Assembly: GCF_003075525.1 (NCBI RefSeq)
Contig: NZ_QDDR01000009.1
Span: forward strand, 202,163-266,162
DNA: 64,000 nucleotides
From: Pararhodobacter aggregans
Lineage (GTDB): Bacteria > Pseudomonadota > Alphaproteobacteria > Rhodobacterales > Rhodobacteraceae
Reading direction: 5' to 3'
Shown here: in pieces, positions 8,033 to 16,056 of the stretch
How the letters are laid out: each line of letters starts with the position of its first letter
How positions within the stretch are numbered: position 1 is the stretch's first letter
The notes under the pieces: generated by a model
What the model was told of the DNA's origin: nothing
Database searches by the model: none
Seen by the model: the letters and a program-made list of their open reading frames with translations, nothing else
Position numbers and translations under genes: made by a program

Positions 8033-9217
8033 CTATTCGATGGACTGACCGAAGAGGGCGATGGCGGCGCCAAGCAGCGCCAGCGCCCCGTAAAGCCCCG
8101 CCTTGGCCTTGTTTTCCGGCCAGAACCGCGCCGCTGCGATGGCCGATTGCGCCGCGTAATAGGCGGCAAAGGCGCGCGAGGCATAGGCGATGATCTGGAA
8201 CACATCCGCGGCCCAGGTCAGCCCCAGCCCCACCGCCGCGGTCAAGGCATAGGCCTGCCGCGTGCTGATGCGCTTGCGGCTCAGTTCCTCGATCAGCCCG
8301 CCCGAGCCGCCGGTATCCGCCACCGCCGCCGAGAATTGCGCCGCCAGCGCCGCGGCGACCAGCACGAAGGGCAGGACCGGGGCGACGGCGCCCATCATGT
8401 CCACGATGGCCGTCTCGCTCAGCGCGATGCCGGCGGGGTCGAAGGCATAGGTGACCAGGGCGATATAGACCAGATAGATCAGGGTCGAGGCGATCTGCGC
8501 CCAGCGCATGGAGCGGATCCGCACCTCGGCCCCGTAGTCGCGGCCCAGATAGCGCGAGGTCTCGAACCCCTGCACGGTGACGATCATGCCGAAGCCGAGG
8601 GTCAGCGCCGCCAGCCCCGTCTCGCTGGCCGGGGCGAAGATCAGGCCGCCCCCGGCCGCCTTGCCAGCGGTAAAGACGGCCAGCGCCAGCACCAGCCCGG
8701 CGATGATGGCGAGTTTCAGCGCAACGCTCGCGTATTCCATCCGCTCCAGCACGGCAAAGCCGCGGGTCCAGCCGACAATCAGGATCACCGCATAGACCGC
8801 GGTGGTCACCGCCCGCGCCGCCAGCGGCGACTCGAAGGGCGTGAGCGAGACGGCGAAACTGCCCAGGAGGTTCAGGTAATAGGCGACCGAGATCATATAG
8901 GCGAAGCCCAGCAGCGCCGAGGCCGTGCTTTCGGCCCAGGCGGGACCGGCGGCGCCCTGCGTCTCGATGGCGCGGATGTTGTCGCGGATCGCCCTGCCGA
9001 AGGCCCAGGCCACCAGGCACAGCAGCGCCATCGCCAGCGGCGCCCAGCCGCCATAGGCGTGGTTCAAGAGCGGCCCCAGCACCAGAAAGCCCGAGCCGAT
9101 GATCGAGGCCAAGGGCGTCACCATGGCCCGCCAGACCTCGGCCCGGCGCAGGCGCGGCAGCCACAGCAGGGCCAGGACGACGGCAATGGTGGCCAGAATG
9201 GCGAGGTTCAGGATCAT
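8033..9217 (-). CDS. APC-superfamily-like integral membrane permease
   Basis: 394 residues with about 10-11 predicted membrane segments. The first helix starts at residue 3, and a loop with LASIIGSGFLVLGPLL resembles the unwound helix 1 of APC-fold amino-acid transporters. LGFGMIVTVQGFETSRYLG resembles the QGFE helix region of the same fold. The substrate is unknown. It lies between rpmE and mipZ on the same strand; a strong terminator separates it from rpmE, so it probably has its own promoter or depends on readthrough. Confidence 0.7.
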   Translation of the reverse strand: MILNLAILATIAVVLALLWLPRLRRAEVWRAMVTPLASIIGSGFLVLGPLLNHAYGGWAPLAMALLCLVAWAFGRAIRDNIRAIETQGAAGPAWAESTASALLGFAYMISVAYYLNLLGSFAVSLTPFESPLAARAVTTAVYAVILIVGWTRGFAVLERMEYASVALKLAIIAGLVLALAVFTAGKAAGGGLIFAPASETGLAALTLGFGMIVTVQGFETSRYLGRDYGAEVRIRSMRWAQIASTLIYLVYIALVTYAFDPAGIALSETAIVDMMGAVAPVLPFVLVAAALAAQFSAAVADTGGSGGLIEELSRKRISTRQAYALTAAVGLGLTWAADVFQIIAYASRAFAAYYAAQSAIAAARFWPENKAKAGLYGALALLGAAIALFGQSIE

Positions 9218-9235
9218 CGCCCCCCCGAAATGCGA

Positions 9236-9261
9236 AACGCCGCTACGGATGTAGCGGCGTT
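9236..9261 (-). terminator. rplS-rpmE terminator hairpin
   Basis: AACGCCGCTAC and GTAGCGGCGTT are perfect 11-base arms around a 4-base loop, directly after the rpmE stop on the minus strand. The stem is followed by only a short T run (TTTCG). Confidence 0.75.
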
Positions 9262-9284
9262 CCGGGATCTTGGCGAGGGTCGGC

Positions 9285-9506
9285 TCAGAAGCCGAGGCCC
9301 GCGTACTTGTTCTTGAACTTCGACACGCGGCCGCCGGTGTCCATCAGGCGCGAGGTGCCGCCGGTCCAGGCCGGGTGCACCGAGGGGTCGATGTCCAGCG
9401 CCATGGTGTCGCCTTCCTTGCCCCAGGTCGACATCATCTGCACGATGGTGCCGTCGACAAGCTTGACGTTGATCAGGTGGTAATCGGGGTGGATCGAGGC
9501 TTTCAT
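9285..9506 (-). CDS. rpmE: 50S ribosomal protein L31
   Basis: 73 residues that match L31 throughout: [10 protein letters not shown] at the N-terminus, [10 protein letters not shown] and [13 protein letters not shown] in the middle, [16 protein letters not shown] at the end. No Cys is present, so it is the zinc-free form. It starts 11 bases after the rplS stop and is co-transcribed with it. A hairpin terminator follows. Confidence 0.97.
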   Translation of the reverse strand: MKASIHPDYHLINVKLVDGTIVQMMSTWGKEGDTMALDIDPSVHPAWTGGTSRLMDTGGRVSKFKNKYAGLGF

Positions 9507-9517
9507 CGTCCGGTTCC

Positions 9518-9898
9518 TTACGCGTCGCTGCCCATCGGGCGGTAGTTGGTTTTCTCGGCGATACGGGCCGACTTGCCGCGGCGATCGCGCAGGTAGTACA
9601 GCTTGGCGCGACGGACCTTGCCGCGGCGGACCACGGTGATCGAGTCGATGTTGGTCGAATAGAGCGGGAACATCCGCTCGACGCCTTCGCCGAACGAGAT
9701 CTTGCGCACGGTGAACGAGGCGCCGATGCCCTTGCCGCCCGAGCGGCCGATGCAGACGCCTTCGAAGGCCTGCACGCGCGACCGGGTGCCTTCGGTCACT
9801 TTATAGCCGATGCGAACGGTGTCGCCGGCCTTGAAATCCGGGATTTCCTTGCCGAGCGCAGCGATCTGCTCGGCTTCGAGTTCCGCGATCAGGTTCAT
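9518..9898 (-). CDS. rplS: 50S ribosomal protein L19
   Basis: 126 residues with the L19 blocks [48 protein letters not shown] and [16 protein letters not shown]. The start ATG at 9898 has a strong AGGAGAG ribosome site; the frame continues upstream but without support. In most bacteria rplS follows rimM-trmD; here those genes are absent, and a divergent ArsR gene lies upstream, so rplS must have its own promoter in 9899-10173. Confidence 0.97.
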   Translation of the reverse strand: MNLIAELEAEQIAALGKEIPDFKAGDTVRIGYKVTEGTRSRVQAFEGVCIGRSGGKGIGASFTVRKISFGEGVERMFPLYSTNIDSITVVRRGKVRRAKLYYLRDRRGKSARIAEKTNYRPMGSDA

Positions 9899-9917
9899 CT
9901 GATCTCTCCTATGATGC

Positions 9918-9934
9918 TCACGGTTGCTCCGTGA
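9918..9934 (-). promoter_or_regulatory. Hairpin in the rplS leader
   Basis: TCACGG and CCGTGA pair around a 5-base loop about 10 bases before the rplS ribosome-binding site on the minus strand. It could be a translational control element, as ribosomal-protein leaders often are, but no known leader family is recognised. The rest of the roughly 270-base rplS leader (to about 10173) contains GC-rich sequence and no open frame that I would call. Confidence 0.35.
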
Positions 9935-10173
9935 AGGTCTGTGCCGGCTCATTGCTCTGGTCGTCCACCGGATCCCGCCCGACAGGGCCGTCCGCCAGAG
10001 ATGCGCGCGTCGTTCTGTACCTTCCGTGCGGGCCTGACTCCACCGGCGCAGGCGGGGCCCAAACGAAAACGGCCCGGCGGGCGATTCCGCCCCCGGACGG
10101 GCGCGGTATAGGGGCTGCCGGATCAGCGGTCAAGCCTTGCTGGCAAGGGGCCGGACGGGGGCGCGGCCGTCGA

Positions 10174-10229
10174 TCAACTAATAGGTTGAATGATAGCCAC
10201 GCCAAGCATAGATTTACCACATGGTTGAA
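10174..10229 (+). promoter_or_regulatory. ArsR module 2 promoter and operator
   Basis: TTGAAT (10186-10191) and TAGATT (10209-10214) are a good sigma70-like pair 17 bases apart. The -35 overlaps the palindrome TCAAC-TAATAG-GTTGA (10174-10189). The word GGTTGAA appears again at 10223-10229, on the start codon. The start point predicted from the -10 is about 10221, which is the A of the ATG, so the mRNA may be leaderless. Autorepression by the ArsR gene just downstream is inferred. Confidence 0.55.
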
Positions 10230-10577
10230 CGAGAATCACCCCCCATGGACCAGATCTTCCACGCCCTCAGCGACGCCACCCGCCGCGCCATGCTGCGCGA
10301 TCTTGCCGGGGGTGAACGCACCATCGGTGAATTGGCAGCACCCCATGCCATGACCCTCGCCGCCGCCTCCAAGCACATCAAGGTGCTGGAAAAGGCGGGG
10401 CTCATCGACCGACAGGTCCAGTGGCGCACCCATACCTGCCGGCTGAACGCAGCACCCCTCGCTGCCGCGCAGCAGGAACTCGCCTTCTACGAACGCTTCT
10501 GGACCGACCGCCTCGACACGCTGGAACGCCTGCTGCGCGAGGATGACGCCAAACCCAACACCGGAGACACGGAATGA
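10221..10577 (+). CDS. ArsR-family winged-helix regulator (module 2)
   Basis: 118 residues with the SRPBCC-linked ArsR signature MDQIFHALSDATRRAML and recognition region AAASKHIKVLEKAGLI. I keep the first ATG because relatives often start with a short MVE-type extension before the conserved D-x-x-F. A second ATG at 10245 is possible, but it also lacks a good ribosome-binding site. The stop overlaps the next ATG (ATGA). It shares organisation but not close sequence with module 1. Confidence 0.9.
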   Translation: MVERESPPMDQIFHALSDATRRAMLRDLAGGERTIGELAAPHAMTLAAASKHIKVLEKAGLIDRQVQWRTHTCRLNAAPLAAAQQELAFYERFWTDRLDTLERLLREDDAKPNTGDTE

Positions 10578-11095
10578 ACGACCAGACCCCGACCGAAGAC
10601 TTCGCCGCCCTGAACCCTGCGGGCGATACGCTGGTGATCCAGCGCTGGCTGCCCGGCCCCCTGCCCCGGCTATGGGCCTTCCTCACCGACAGCGACAAAC
10701 GCGCCAAATGGCTGGCGGCGGGCGACATGGATCTGCGCCCCGGTGCGCCCCTGACGCTCACCTGGCGCAACGACGACCTCAGCGCCAGGGATGACCCCCG
10801 CCCTGCCGATTTCGGCGAGGAGCATTCGATGGCGTCGCAGGTCACCGCTGTCGAACCGATGCACCTGCTCGCCTTCAGCTGGGGCGCGGGCGAGGTGCGG
10901 ATCGAGCTGACGGAACGTGAGGGTCGCGTGCTGCTGACCCTGACCCATACCGGGATCACCGACGCGATGCGGCTCAGCGTCTCGGCCGGATGGCACAGCC
11001 ATCTCGACATCCTGCGGGCGCTGGCCGAGGGGGTCGAGCCGCCCTCGCTCTGGCGCCATTACACGCGGCTGCGCGGCCTTTACGACGCGCGCTGA
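10574..11095 (+). CDS. SRPBCC (AHSA1-like) domain protein of ArsR module 2
   Basis: 173 residues with a single START/Bet v1-like domain starting at about residue 20 (LVIQRWLPGPLPRLWAFLTD), WLAAGDM in place of the WxGP motif, and the usual C-terminal helix (SAGWHSHLDILRALAEG). It is translated by ATGA coupling from the ArsR gene. The ligand is unknown. The gene ends at a hairpin shared with the convergent ABC permease. Confidence 0.85.
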   Translation: MNDQTPTEDFAALNPAGDTLVIQRWLPGPLPRLWAFLTDSDKRAKWLAAGDMDLRPGAPLTLTWRNDDLSARDDPRPADFGEEHSMASQVTAVEPMHLLAFSWGAGEVRIELTEREGRVLLTLTHTGITDAMRLSVSAGWHSHLDILRALAEGVEPPSLWRHYTRLRGLYDAR

Positions 11096-11101
11096 ACGAC
11101 A

Positions 11102-11127
11102 GGTCCCCGCCCCGAGAGGCGGGGACC
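11102..11127. terminator. Bidirectional hairpin between convergent genes
   Basis: GGTCCCCGCC and GGCGGGGACC form a perfect 10-base stem with a 6-base loop, between the SRPBCC stop (11095) and the permease stop (11135). No T run is present, so it is a weak intrinsic terminator or a 3'-end protector. Confidence 0.5.
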
Positions 11128-11134
11128 CGATCCG

Positions 11135-11899
11135 TCAATGCCCGGGCCGCACCGCCCAGCCGGCAAAGATCCGCTCCAGCGCGACGATGGCGTAATAGAG
11201 CATGATCCCCAAGGCGGCCAAGGCGATCAGCACCGCGAACATCAGCGGGAAGTCGCTGTTGGTCTGGGCGCTCTGGAACAGATGCCCCAGACCCCGGCCA
11301 TGCGGGGTGATGATCTCCACGAGGTTGGTGCCGATGAAGGCCAGCGTCACCGCCACTTTCAGCGCACCGAAGAACTCGGGAAGGGTCTTGGGCAACGCGA
11401 TCTTCCAGAACACCGTCATCCGGCTGGCGCCAAGCGACCGCAGGATGTCGCGGTATTCCGGCTCCAGCGTCGACAGGCCGATGGCCACGGACACGGCGAT
11501 CGGGAAGAACGAGATCATGAAGGCCATCAGGATCGTGTTGAAATCGTGCTGGCCCACGAACATCAGGGCGATGACCGGCACCACCGTCGCCTTGGGGATG
11601 GCGTTGAAGCCCACCAGCAGCGGGTAAAGCGCGTCGTTCATGGTCTTGGACAGGCCCATGACCATGCCCAGCAGCGTGCCGAACACCACCGCCACGCCGA
11701 GGCCCACCACCGTGCGCCACAGGGTCTGCCAGCCGTATTGCCAGAACAGGTGCTGATAGCGCAGGAAAGCGGGCCAGAGGTCGCTGGGCGAGGCCATCTT
11801 GTAATCCGGCCAGCCCATGGCCCAGACCAGCAATTCCCAGAGCAGCAGCAGGACCACCACCGCAGCGACGGGGACGAGGATCTTTTTCCAGTCGATCAT
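11135..11899 (-). CDS. ABC transporter permease (SsuC/TauC/ThiX type)
   Basis: 254 residues, about six membrane helices, with the BPD_transp_1 coupling loop EYRDILRSLGASRMTVFWKIALPKTLPEFF. It forms the channel of the importer encoded here with the ATPase and the binding protein. The ATG overlaps the ATPase stop (ATGA). Sulfonates, nitrate-like ions, pyrimidines and aromatic acids are all carried by this family, so the substrate is open. Confidence 0.88.
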   Translation of the reverse strand: MIDWKKILVPVAAVVVLLLLWELLVWAMGWPDYKMASPSDLWPAFLRYQHLFWQYGWQTLWRTVVGLGVAVVFGTLLGMVMGLSKTMNDALYPLLVGFNAIPKATVVPVIALMFVGQHDFNTILMAFMISFFPIAVSVAIGLSTLEPEYRDILRSLGASRMTVFWKIALPKTLPEFFGALKVAVTLAFIGTNLVEIITPHGRGLGHLFQSAQTNSDFPLMFAVLIALAALGIMLYYAIVALERIFAGWAVRPGH

Positions 11900-12678
11900 G
11901 CCACGGCCCTCCCCTGCGCGATCTGGATCTCCCGGCGCAACACCGCCAGCCGCTCGACCGTGTCGGGCTCGTAGAGCATCTCCAGGGGGCGCGGCCCGGG
12001 AATATCGACGCTCATCACGTATTGCGTGGTGGCGGGGCGGCCGGACAGCACGACCACCTGATCGCCCAGATAGACGCTTTCGCGCAGGTCATGGGTAATC
12101 AACAGCGCGGTGAAGGGCTCGTTGGCGCGCAGCTGGTGCATGGTCTGCCACAGATCCTCGCGCGTGAAGGCATCGAGCGCGCCGAAGGGCTCGTCGAGGA
12201 TGATGATGTCGGGCTTGTGGACCAGCGCCCGGCACAGGCTCGCCCGCTGGCGCATCCCGCCGGACAGTTCGGAGGGGCGCTTGCCCTCGAACCCCTCCAG
12301 CCCGACCATGGCCAGCAATTCCCGCGCGCGGGCTTCCTTCTGCGCCTTGGGCATCATCGGCGCGACGATCTCCAAGGGCAGGATCACGTTCTGCAGGATG
12401 GTGCGCCATTCCAGCAGCACCGGGTTCTGAAAGGCCATGCCCACGGTCTTGCGCGGGCTTTTGACAAGCTCGCCATGCAGCCAGACCTCGCCTTGGTCCG
12501 GGAACATCAACCCGGCGATGAGCCGCGTCAGCGTCGATTTCCCGCAGCCCGAGGGGCCGACCACCGCGCAGAAGGAATGCTGCGGGATCGAGATGTTGAG
12601 ATCCCTCAGAACCGGAAACGGCCCCGCCTTGGTCTTGTAGGCGTGGGTCACGCCCTTGATGTCGATCAGATTGTCCAC
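11896..12678 (-). CDS. ABC transporter ATP-binding protein (SsuB/TauB/ThiZ type)
   Basis: 260 residues with Walker A GPSGCGKST, Q-loop in MAFQNPVLLEW, signature LSGGMRQRASLCRAL, Walker B IIILDEPFGALD and H-loop LLITHD. It powers the importer. The start is GTG at 12678, behind GGGGGA. The terminator-like hairpin upstream, after the binding-protein gene, should make this gene less expressed than the binding protein. Confidence 0.9.
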   Translation of the reverse strand: MDNLIDIKGVTHAYKTKAGPFPVLRDLNISIPQHSFCAVVGPSGCGKSTLTRLIAGLMFPDQGEVWLHGELVKSPRKTVGMAFQNPVLLEWRTILQNVILPLEIVAPMMPKAQKEARARELLAMVGLEGFEGKRPSELSGGMRQRASLCRALVHKPDIIILDEPFGALDAFTREDLWQTMHQLRANEPFTALLITHDLRESVYLGDQVVVLSGRPATTQYVMSVDIPGPRPLEMLYEPDTVERLAVLRREIQIAQGRAVA

Positions 12679-12703
12679 CGCTGTCCCCCGTTCTTTTTCA
12701 GCA

Positions 12704-12733
12704 AAAGGCCCGGCCGCTGGGGGCCGGGCCTTT
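12704..12733 (-). terminator. Intra-operon hairpin between binding protein and ATPase genes
   Basis: AAAGGCCCGGCC and GGCCGGGCCTTT form a perfect 12-base stem with a 6-base loop; on the minus strand it is followed by TTGCTG. Partial termination or mRNA protection here would explain excess binding protein over membrane components, as in many ABC operons. Confidence 0.65.
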
Positions 12734-12755
12734 CGGTCTCATGCCGCCCGATGGC

Positions 12756-13763
12756 TCATTGCATCATCAGGCTGCCGTCGGTCGGCAGATAGGCGTCGGT
12801 GAAATAGCGCGAAGCATCGACCGGGTTGGTGAAGGTATAGCCCATGCCGATCTGCTCCAGCGAGGTGGCGAAACGCTCGGCGTCGATGCCGCCCAGACCA
12901 TGCTCCATGACCCAGGGGGTCAGGATGTTGTCGCGCAGCGCCATGTTCAGACGCTCCACCTCCAGCTCGCTGTCGAGCGCGGGGTTGCGCGCGGCGATGG
13001 CGGCGACACCGGCGGCCGGATCGGCGGCGGCATCGCGGACCCCGGCGGCAACGGCGCGCAGGAAGCCGGTCACCAGCTCGGGATTGGCCTCGGCCCAGTC
13101 GGTGTTGACGATGATCGCGTTGCCGTAGAGTTCAACACCGTAATCGGCCATCAGCATGATGACGATATCCTCGGCCGGAACGCCCAGCCGCATGGTCGAC
13201 AGCGACGAGGTGAAGGAGAAGCCCGTCACCGCATCGACCTCGCCCGCCGCCAGCATCGGCTCGCGGGTCGGGAAGCCGACGGGCTCCACGGTGATCTGGC
13301 TCATGTCGAGGCCCTGCTCGGCGGCGAAGACCGGGAATTGCGCCCAGGCGCCATCGGGCGGCGGGGCGCCCAGACGGCGGCCCAGCAGATCCTGCGGCGT
13401 CTCCACCCCCAGCGAGCGGCGGCCGACCACGGCGAAGGCCGGGACGTCGTACATCATCATGATCGCCGTCACCGGCGCGTCCGGGTTCTGGTCGAGGAAC
13501 TTGATCAGGCTGGCCATATCGGCAAAGCCCATCGGGAAGGCGCCGGTCGCCACTTTCGGAATGGCATCGAGCGAGCCCTGGCCGGGCGAGATTTCGACCG
13601 AGAGGCCCTCGGCCTCGAAATGGCCATTGTCGATGGCCAGGAAATAGGGCGCGGCCGGACCCTCGAACCGCCAGTCCAGCGTGAAGGGGACCGAGGTCTG
13701 CGCGAAGACGGGGGTGGCAAGCACCGCACCGAGAAGGCTGGCAAGGAAAAGCGGACGGGTCAC
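12756..13763 (-). CDS. ABC transporter substrate-binding protein (NMT1/THI5/SsuA-like)
   Basis: 335 residues with a signal peptide (TRPLFLASLLGAVLATPVFA, cleavage after VFA). The mature start VPFTLDWRFEGPAAPYFLAI matches NMT1/THI5 proteins, with MGFADMASLIKF and FPTREPMLAAGEVDAVTGF following. The GTG at 13763 is preceded by AGGAG; a longer frame reaches 14015 but would bury the signal peptide. The leader contains no THI or FMN riboswitch that I can recognise, so thiamine-precursor transport is only one option. Confidence 0.87.
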   Translation of the reverse strand: MTRPLFLASLLGAVLATPVFAQTSVPFTLDWRFEGPAAPYFLAIDNGHFEAEGLSVEISPGQGSLDAIPKVATGAFPMGFADMASLIKFLDQNPDAPVTAIMMMYDVPAFAVVGRRSLGVETPQDLLGRRLGAPPPDGAWAQFPVFAAEQGLDMSQITVEPVGFPTREPMLAAGEVDAVTGFSFTSSLSTMRLGVPAEDIVIMLMADYGVELYGNAIIVNTDWAEANPELVTGFLRAVAAGVRDAAADPAAGVAAIAARNPALDSELEVERLNMALRDNILTPWVMEHGLGGIDAERFATSLEQIGMGYTFTNPVDASRYFTDAYLPTDGSLMMQ

Positions 13764-13971
13764 GGGATCTGGCTCCTGTTGCAAAGACTGGCTCATTCTA
13801 GCGGACCCGGCGCGGTTGGAACGATCCGCCGCAATGCCGGTGCCGTCACGGCCCAAGGCGCCCAAGAAACGGGCGAAAAAACGCATAGACTGCACAAACC
13901 TACACCACTTCCCGCGCGCGGGTTTCCGTTCATGCCTGAAACACTTGTCGCGGAATCGAAAGAATAGCCGG

Positions 13972-14850
13972 TCACTCGGCCGCCAGATCCAGCGGGCCGC
14001 CCCCCGCGGCGGCATGTCCGGGGTCGATCGCCGCCAGCCGCTCCACCACCGACCGCATCAACGCCCGGAAGGCGTCGAATCGCGGCAGGGGCTCGATACT
14101 CTTCTCATCGAGGTAAAGCGCGCGGTCGATCTCGACCTGCACCGCGTGGATCCCGCGCGAGGGCTGGCCGTAGCGCTGCGCCACATAGGCCCCGGCGAAG
14201 GGCGCGTTGCGGGCGACCACGAAGCCGTGGTCGGTGAAGGCCTTCTCGACCGCCGCGACCACGCCCGGCGCCGCCGAGGCGCCCCAGCGGTCCCCGAGAA
14301 TCACATCGGGCCGGGTCGGGCCGCGGCCGGGATGCCCGGCCAGGGCCTCATGCGGCATGGAATGCATGTCGCACAGCAGCACCGAGCCGAATCGGGCGTG
14401 CTGCGTGGCGATCAGCTCTTCCAGCGCGCGGTGATAGGGCGCCCAGTAACGGCCGATTCGCCGCTCGGCCTCGGCCATCGGCAGCTTGCCGCGATAGATC
14501 GCCCGCCCGTTCGCCACCACCCGCGCCAGCACGCCAAGACCGGACGCCACCCGCGGATTGAGCCCGCCGCGCGATGCCCCCTCGATCAGCGCCGGGTCGA
14601 ATTCATCGGCGGCCCGGTTGAAATCGACATAGGCGCGCGGCACCTCGGTGGTGATGACCGGCGCCCCGAAGCGCGGCGCATCGGTCAGCAGGAGATCGAC
14701 ATAGGCGTCCTCGGACGAGCGCAGAACCGTCTCGGACACCTGCGCGCGGGCCAGCAAATCGGGCGGATAGACCCGCCCGGAATGGGGCGAGGCGAAGATC
14801 ACCGCCGAGGTGATCCGGTCGGGCGCATGGATGGTGACGGCACGCGGCAT
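13972..14850 (-). CDS. N-formylglutamate amidohydrolase family protein
   Basis: 292 residues of the HutG/FGase superfamily, zinc hydrolases that deformylate N-formylglutamate or related N-acyl amino acids. Motifs seen are FASPHSGRVYPP near residue 20, TEVPRAYVDFNR near 68, the DMHSMPH metal site near 160 and VQVEIDRALYLDE near 240. No other hut genes are nearby, so histidine degradation is not supported. It is on the same strand as the downstream ABC importer, 208 bases away, and could process its cargo. The 208-base gap holds no clear promoter or riboswitch. Confidence 0.85.
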   Translation of the reverse strand: MPRAVTIHAPDRITSAVIFASPHSGRVYPPDLLARAQVSETVLRSSEDAYVDLLLTDAPRFGAPVITTEVPRAYVDFNRAADEFDPALIEGASRGGLNPRVASGLGVLARVVANGRAIYRGKLPMAEAERRIGRYWAPYHRALEELIATQHARFGSVLLCDMHSMPHEALAGHPGRGPTRPDVILGDRWGASAAPGVVAAVEKAFTDHGFVVARNAPFAGAYVAQRYGQPSRGIHAVQVEIDRALYLDEKSIEPLPRFDAFRALMRSVVERLAAIDPGHAAAGGGPLDLAAE

Positions 14851-14977
14851 CCCGGGCCTCCTTTCGGCGGAGTATAAAGGCCGAAATCGGGCTGCGGAAA
14901 GCCCTTGCGCGTCCCGGCGAGTCCTTTTATAGACCCCTCCACGGACGCGGCCCCCCTCGCGGATGGGCCGGCTGTAC

Positions 14978-15052
<75 letters not shown>

Positions 15053-15153
15053 TTGCCTCTGTCGGGAGGCAGGTGATCATCGCGTCCCACGGGCTTTGGC
15101 CCACGGGGCGTAACAGTTTCAAGGCGCACGGCGCCGCGAAGAGGAGAAGACCG

Positions 15154-15279
15154 ATGAAGGTCAGGAATTCGCTGCGCTCGCTGAAGCAGCGCCATCGCGA
15201 TTGCCAGATCGTGCGCCGCAAGGGCCGGATCTATGTGATCAACAAGACCCAAAAGAAATACAAGGCCCGCCAGGGCTGA
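15154..15279 (+). CDS. rpmJ: 50S ribosomal protein L36
   Basis: 41 residues starting [17 protein letters not shown] and ending [11 protein letters not shown], the length typical of alphaproteobacterial L36. Only one Cys is present, so the four-residue zinc site of short L36 is missing. The ATG follows AGAGGAGAAG. It lies about 100 bases after tRNA-Val and is followed by a strong terminator. Confidence 0.96.
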   Translation: MKVRNSLRSLKQRHRDCQIVRRKGRIYVINKTQKKYKARQG

Positions 15280-15301
15280 GCCTCGAATTCGAGGGACAGT
15301 G

Positions 15302-15328
15302 AAGGCCGCACCCCCGGGTGCGGCCTTT
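15302..15328 (+). terminator. rpmJ intrinsic terminator
   Basis: AAGGCCGCACCC pairs perfectly with GGGTGCGGCCTT around a 2-base apex, ending in TTTC, 22 bases after the rpmJ stop. Confidence 0.8.
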
Positions 15329-15349
15329 CGCATGTGACCCGTCGCATGT

Positions 15350-15500
15350 GACCGGGGCGGGAGGGGTTTCGCCCTCGGCCCCCGCTGTCGCGGGCGTTTC
15401 GGGCGACCAGGGCGGGGGGCTGCCGCCCCCCGCACCCCCTGCCCAAAGGGGGGCACGCCCCCCTTTGGAAACCCCGTGGATATTTGGGGAACAAAGATGG
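15350..15500. repeat. GC-rich intergenic repeat element R1 (type A core)
   Basis: The block 15350-15411 (GAGGGGTTTCGCCCTCG, GCTGTCGCGGGCG, GGGCGACC) is a diverged reverse complement of 32950-33000. Bases 15412-15478 are identical over 67 bases to 37653-37719 and hold two perfect hairpins: GCGGGGGGC with GCCCCCCGC, and CCAAAGGGGGGC with GCCCCCCTTTGG. The core GGATATTT (15478-15485) and GGAACAAAGATG (15488-15499) ends the element as a single copy. Confidence 0.8.
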
Positions 15501-16056
15501 GGCGATTCGGGAGCGGGGATCTGCGGTTGCCCCTTGATCGAGCCGGCGCGACCGCCTTCCGTCCGGTCATGTTCCGGCCTGAGGCGGCATGGTGAGAAAA
15601 CCGTCCCGAGGGCCCGCAGCCGGCGCGCATTGACGGGCATGATCGTCGTCAACCGGAAGGGGTTGGGGTGGGGCGACCCATCGGGCGGAGCTGCCCCGCC
15701 GAACGCCTGAGAGCGCAGGGCGGGTTGCGAGGATCGCCGAGGGGCTGACCTCGGAGTCGTGCGAAAGACGGTGGGCCCGCGCCAGCCCTCTGGGCTGGTC
15801 CCTCGGGTGGCGGGCCTGCGGACGATGCAGCGAGGTCTGCGACCGGGGCCTCGCGCCGTCGCGAAGGCCGCCGGGGCGATTCCGGGGCATGCGCCCGGCA
15901 CCTCGGCTGTCGCCCCGGCGGGATCGGCGATCCCCTTGTCTTCGGAGGCGCCCCTCGCCTGTGGCGGCCCGGTGGTCACCCGAACCGCGCACCGTCACGC
16001 GAGGCTTCGTCACGCGAGGCGTCGGGATAGGCGGGGCCGGAGCCCCACCCGGTCTG
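15501..16056. other. Intergenic region without a supported gene
   Basis: 556 bases between repeat R1 and the convergent repeat-protein gene. Frames are open on both strands, but they have biased composition (Arg, Pro, Ala-rich) and no ribosome site or recognisable motif. I see no RNA gene. This could be decayed coding DNA or simple spacer. Confidence 0.5.

Noticed and set aside
13764..13971. TPP or FMN riboswitch in front of the NMT1-type binding protein
   Set aside because: Neither the THI-box words (CTGAGA, ACCTGA) nor the RFN core is present in the leader.
13972..14850. Histidine-utilisation hutG
   Set aside because: No hutU, hutH or hutI gene is adjacent, so only the superfamily is supported.
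15501..16056. Protein-coding frames on both strands in the gap before the repeat protein
   Set aside because: Composition is Arg/Pro/Ala-rich without ribosome sites or family motifs, and frames overlap one another.
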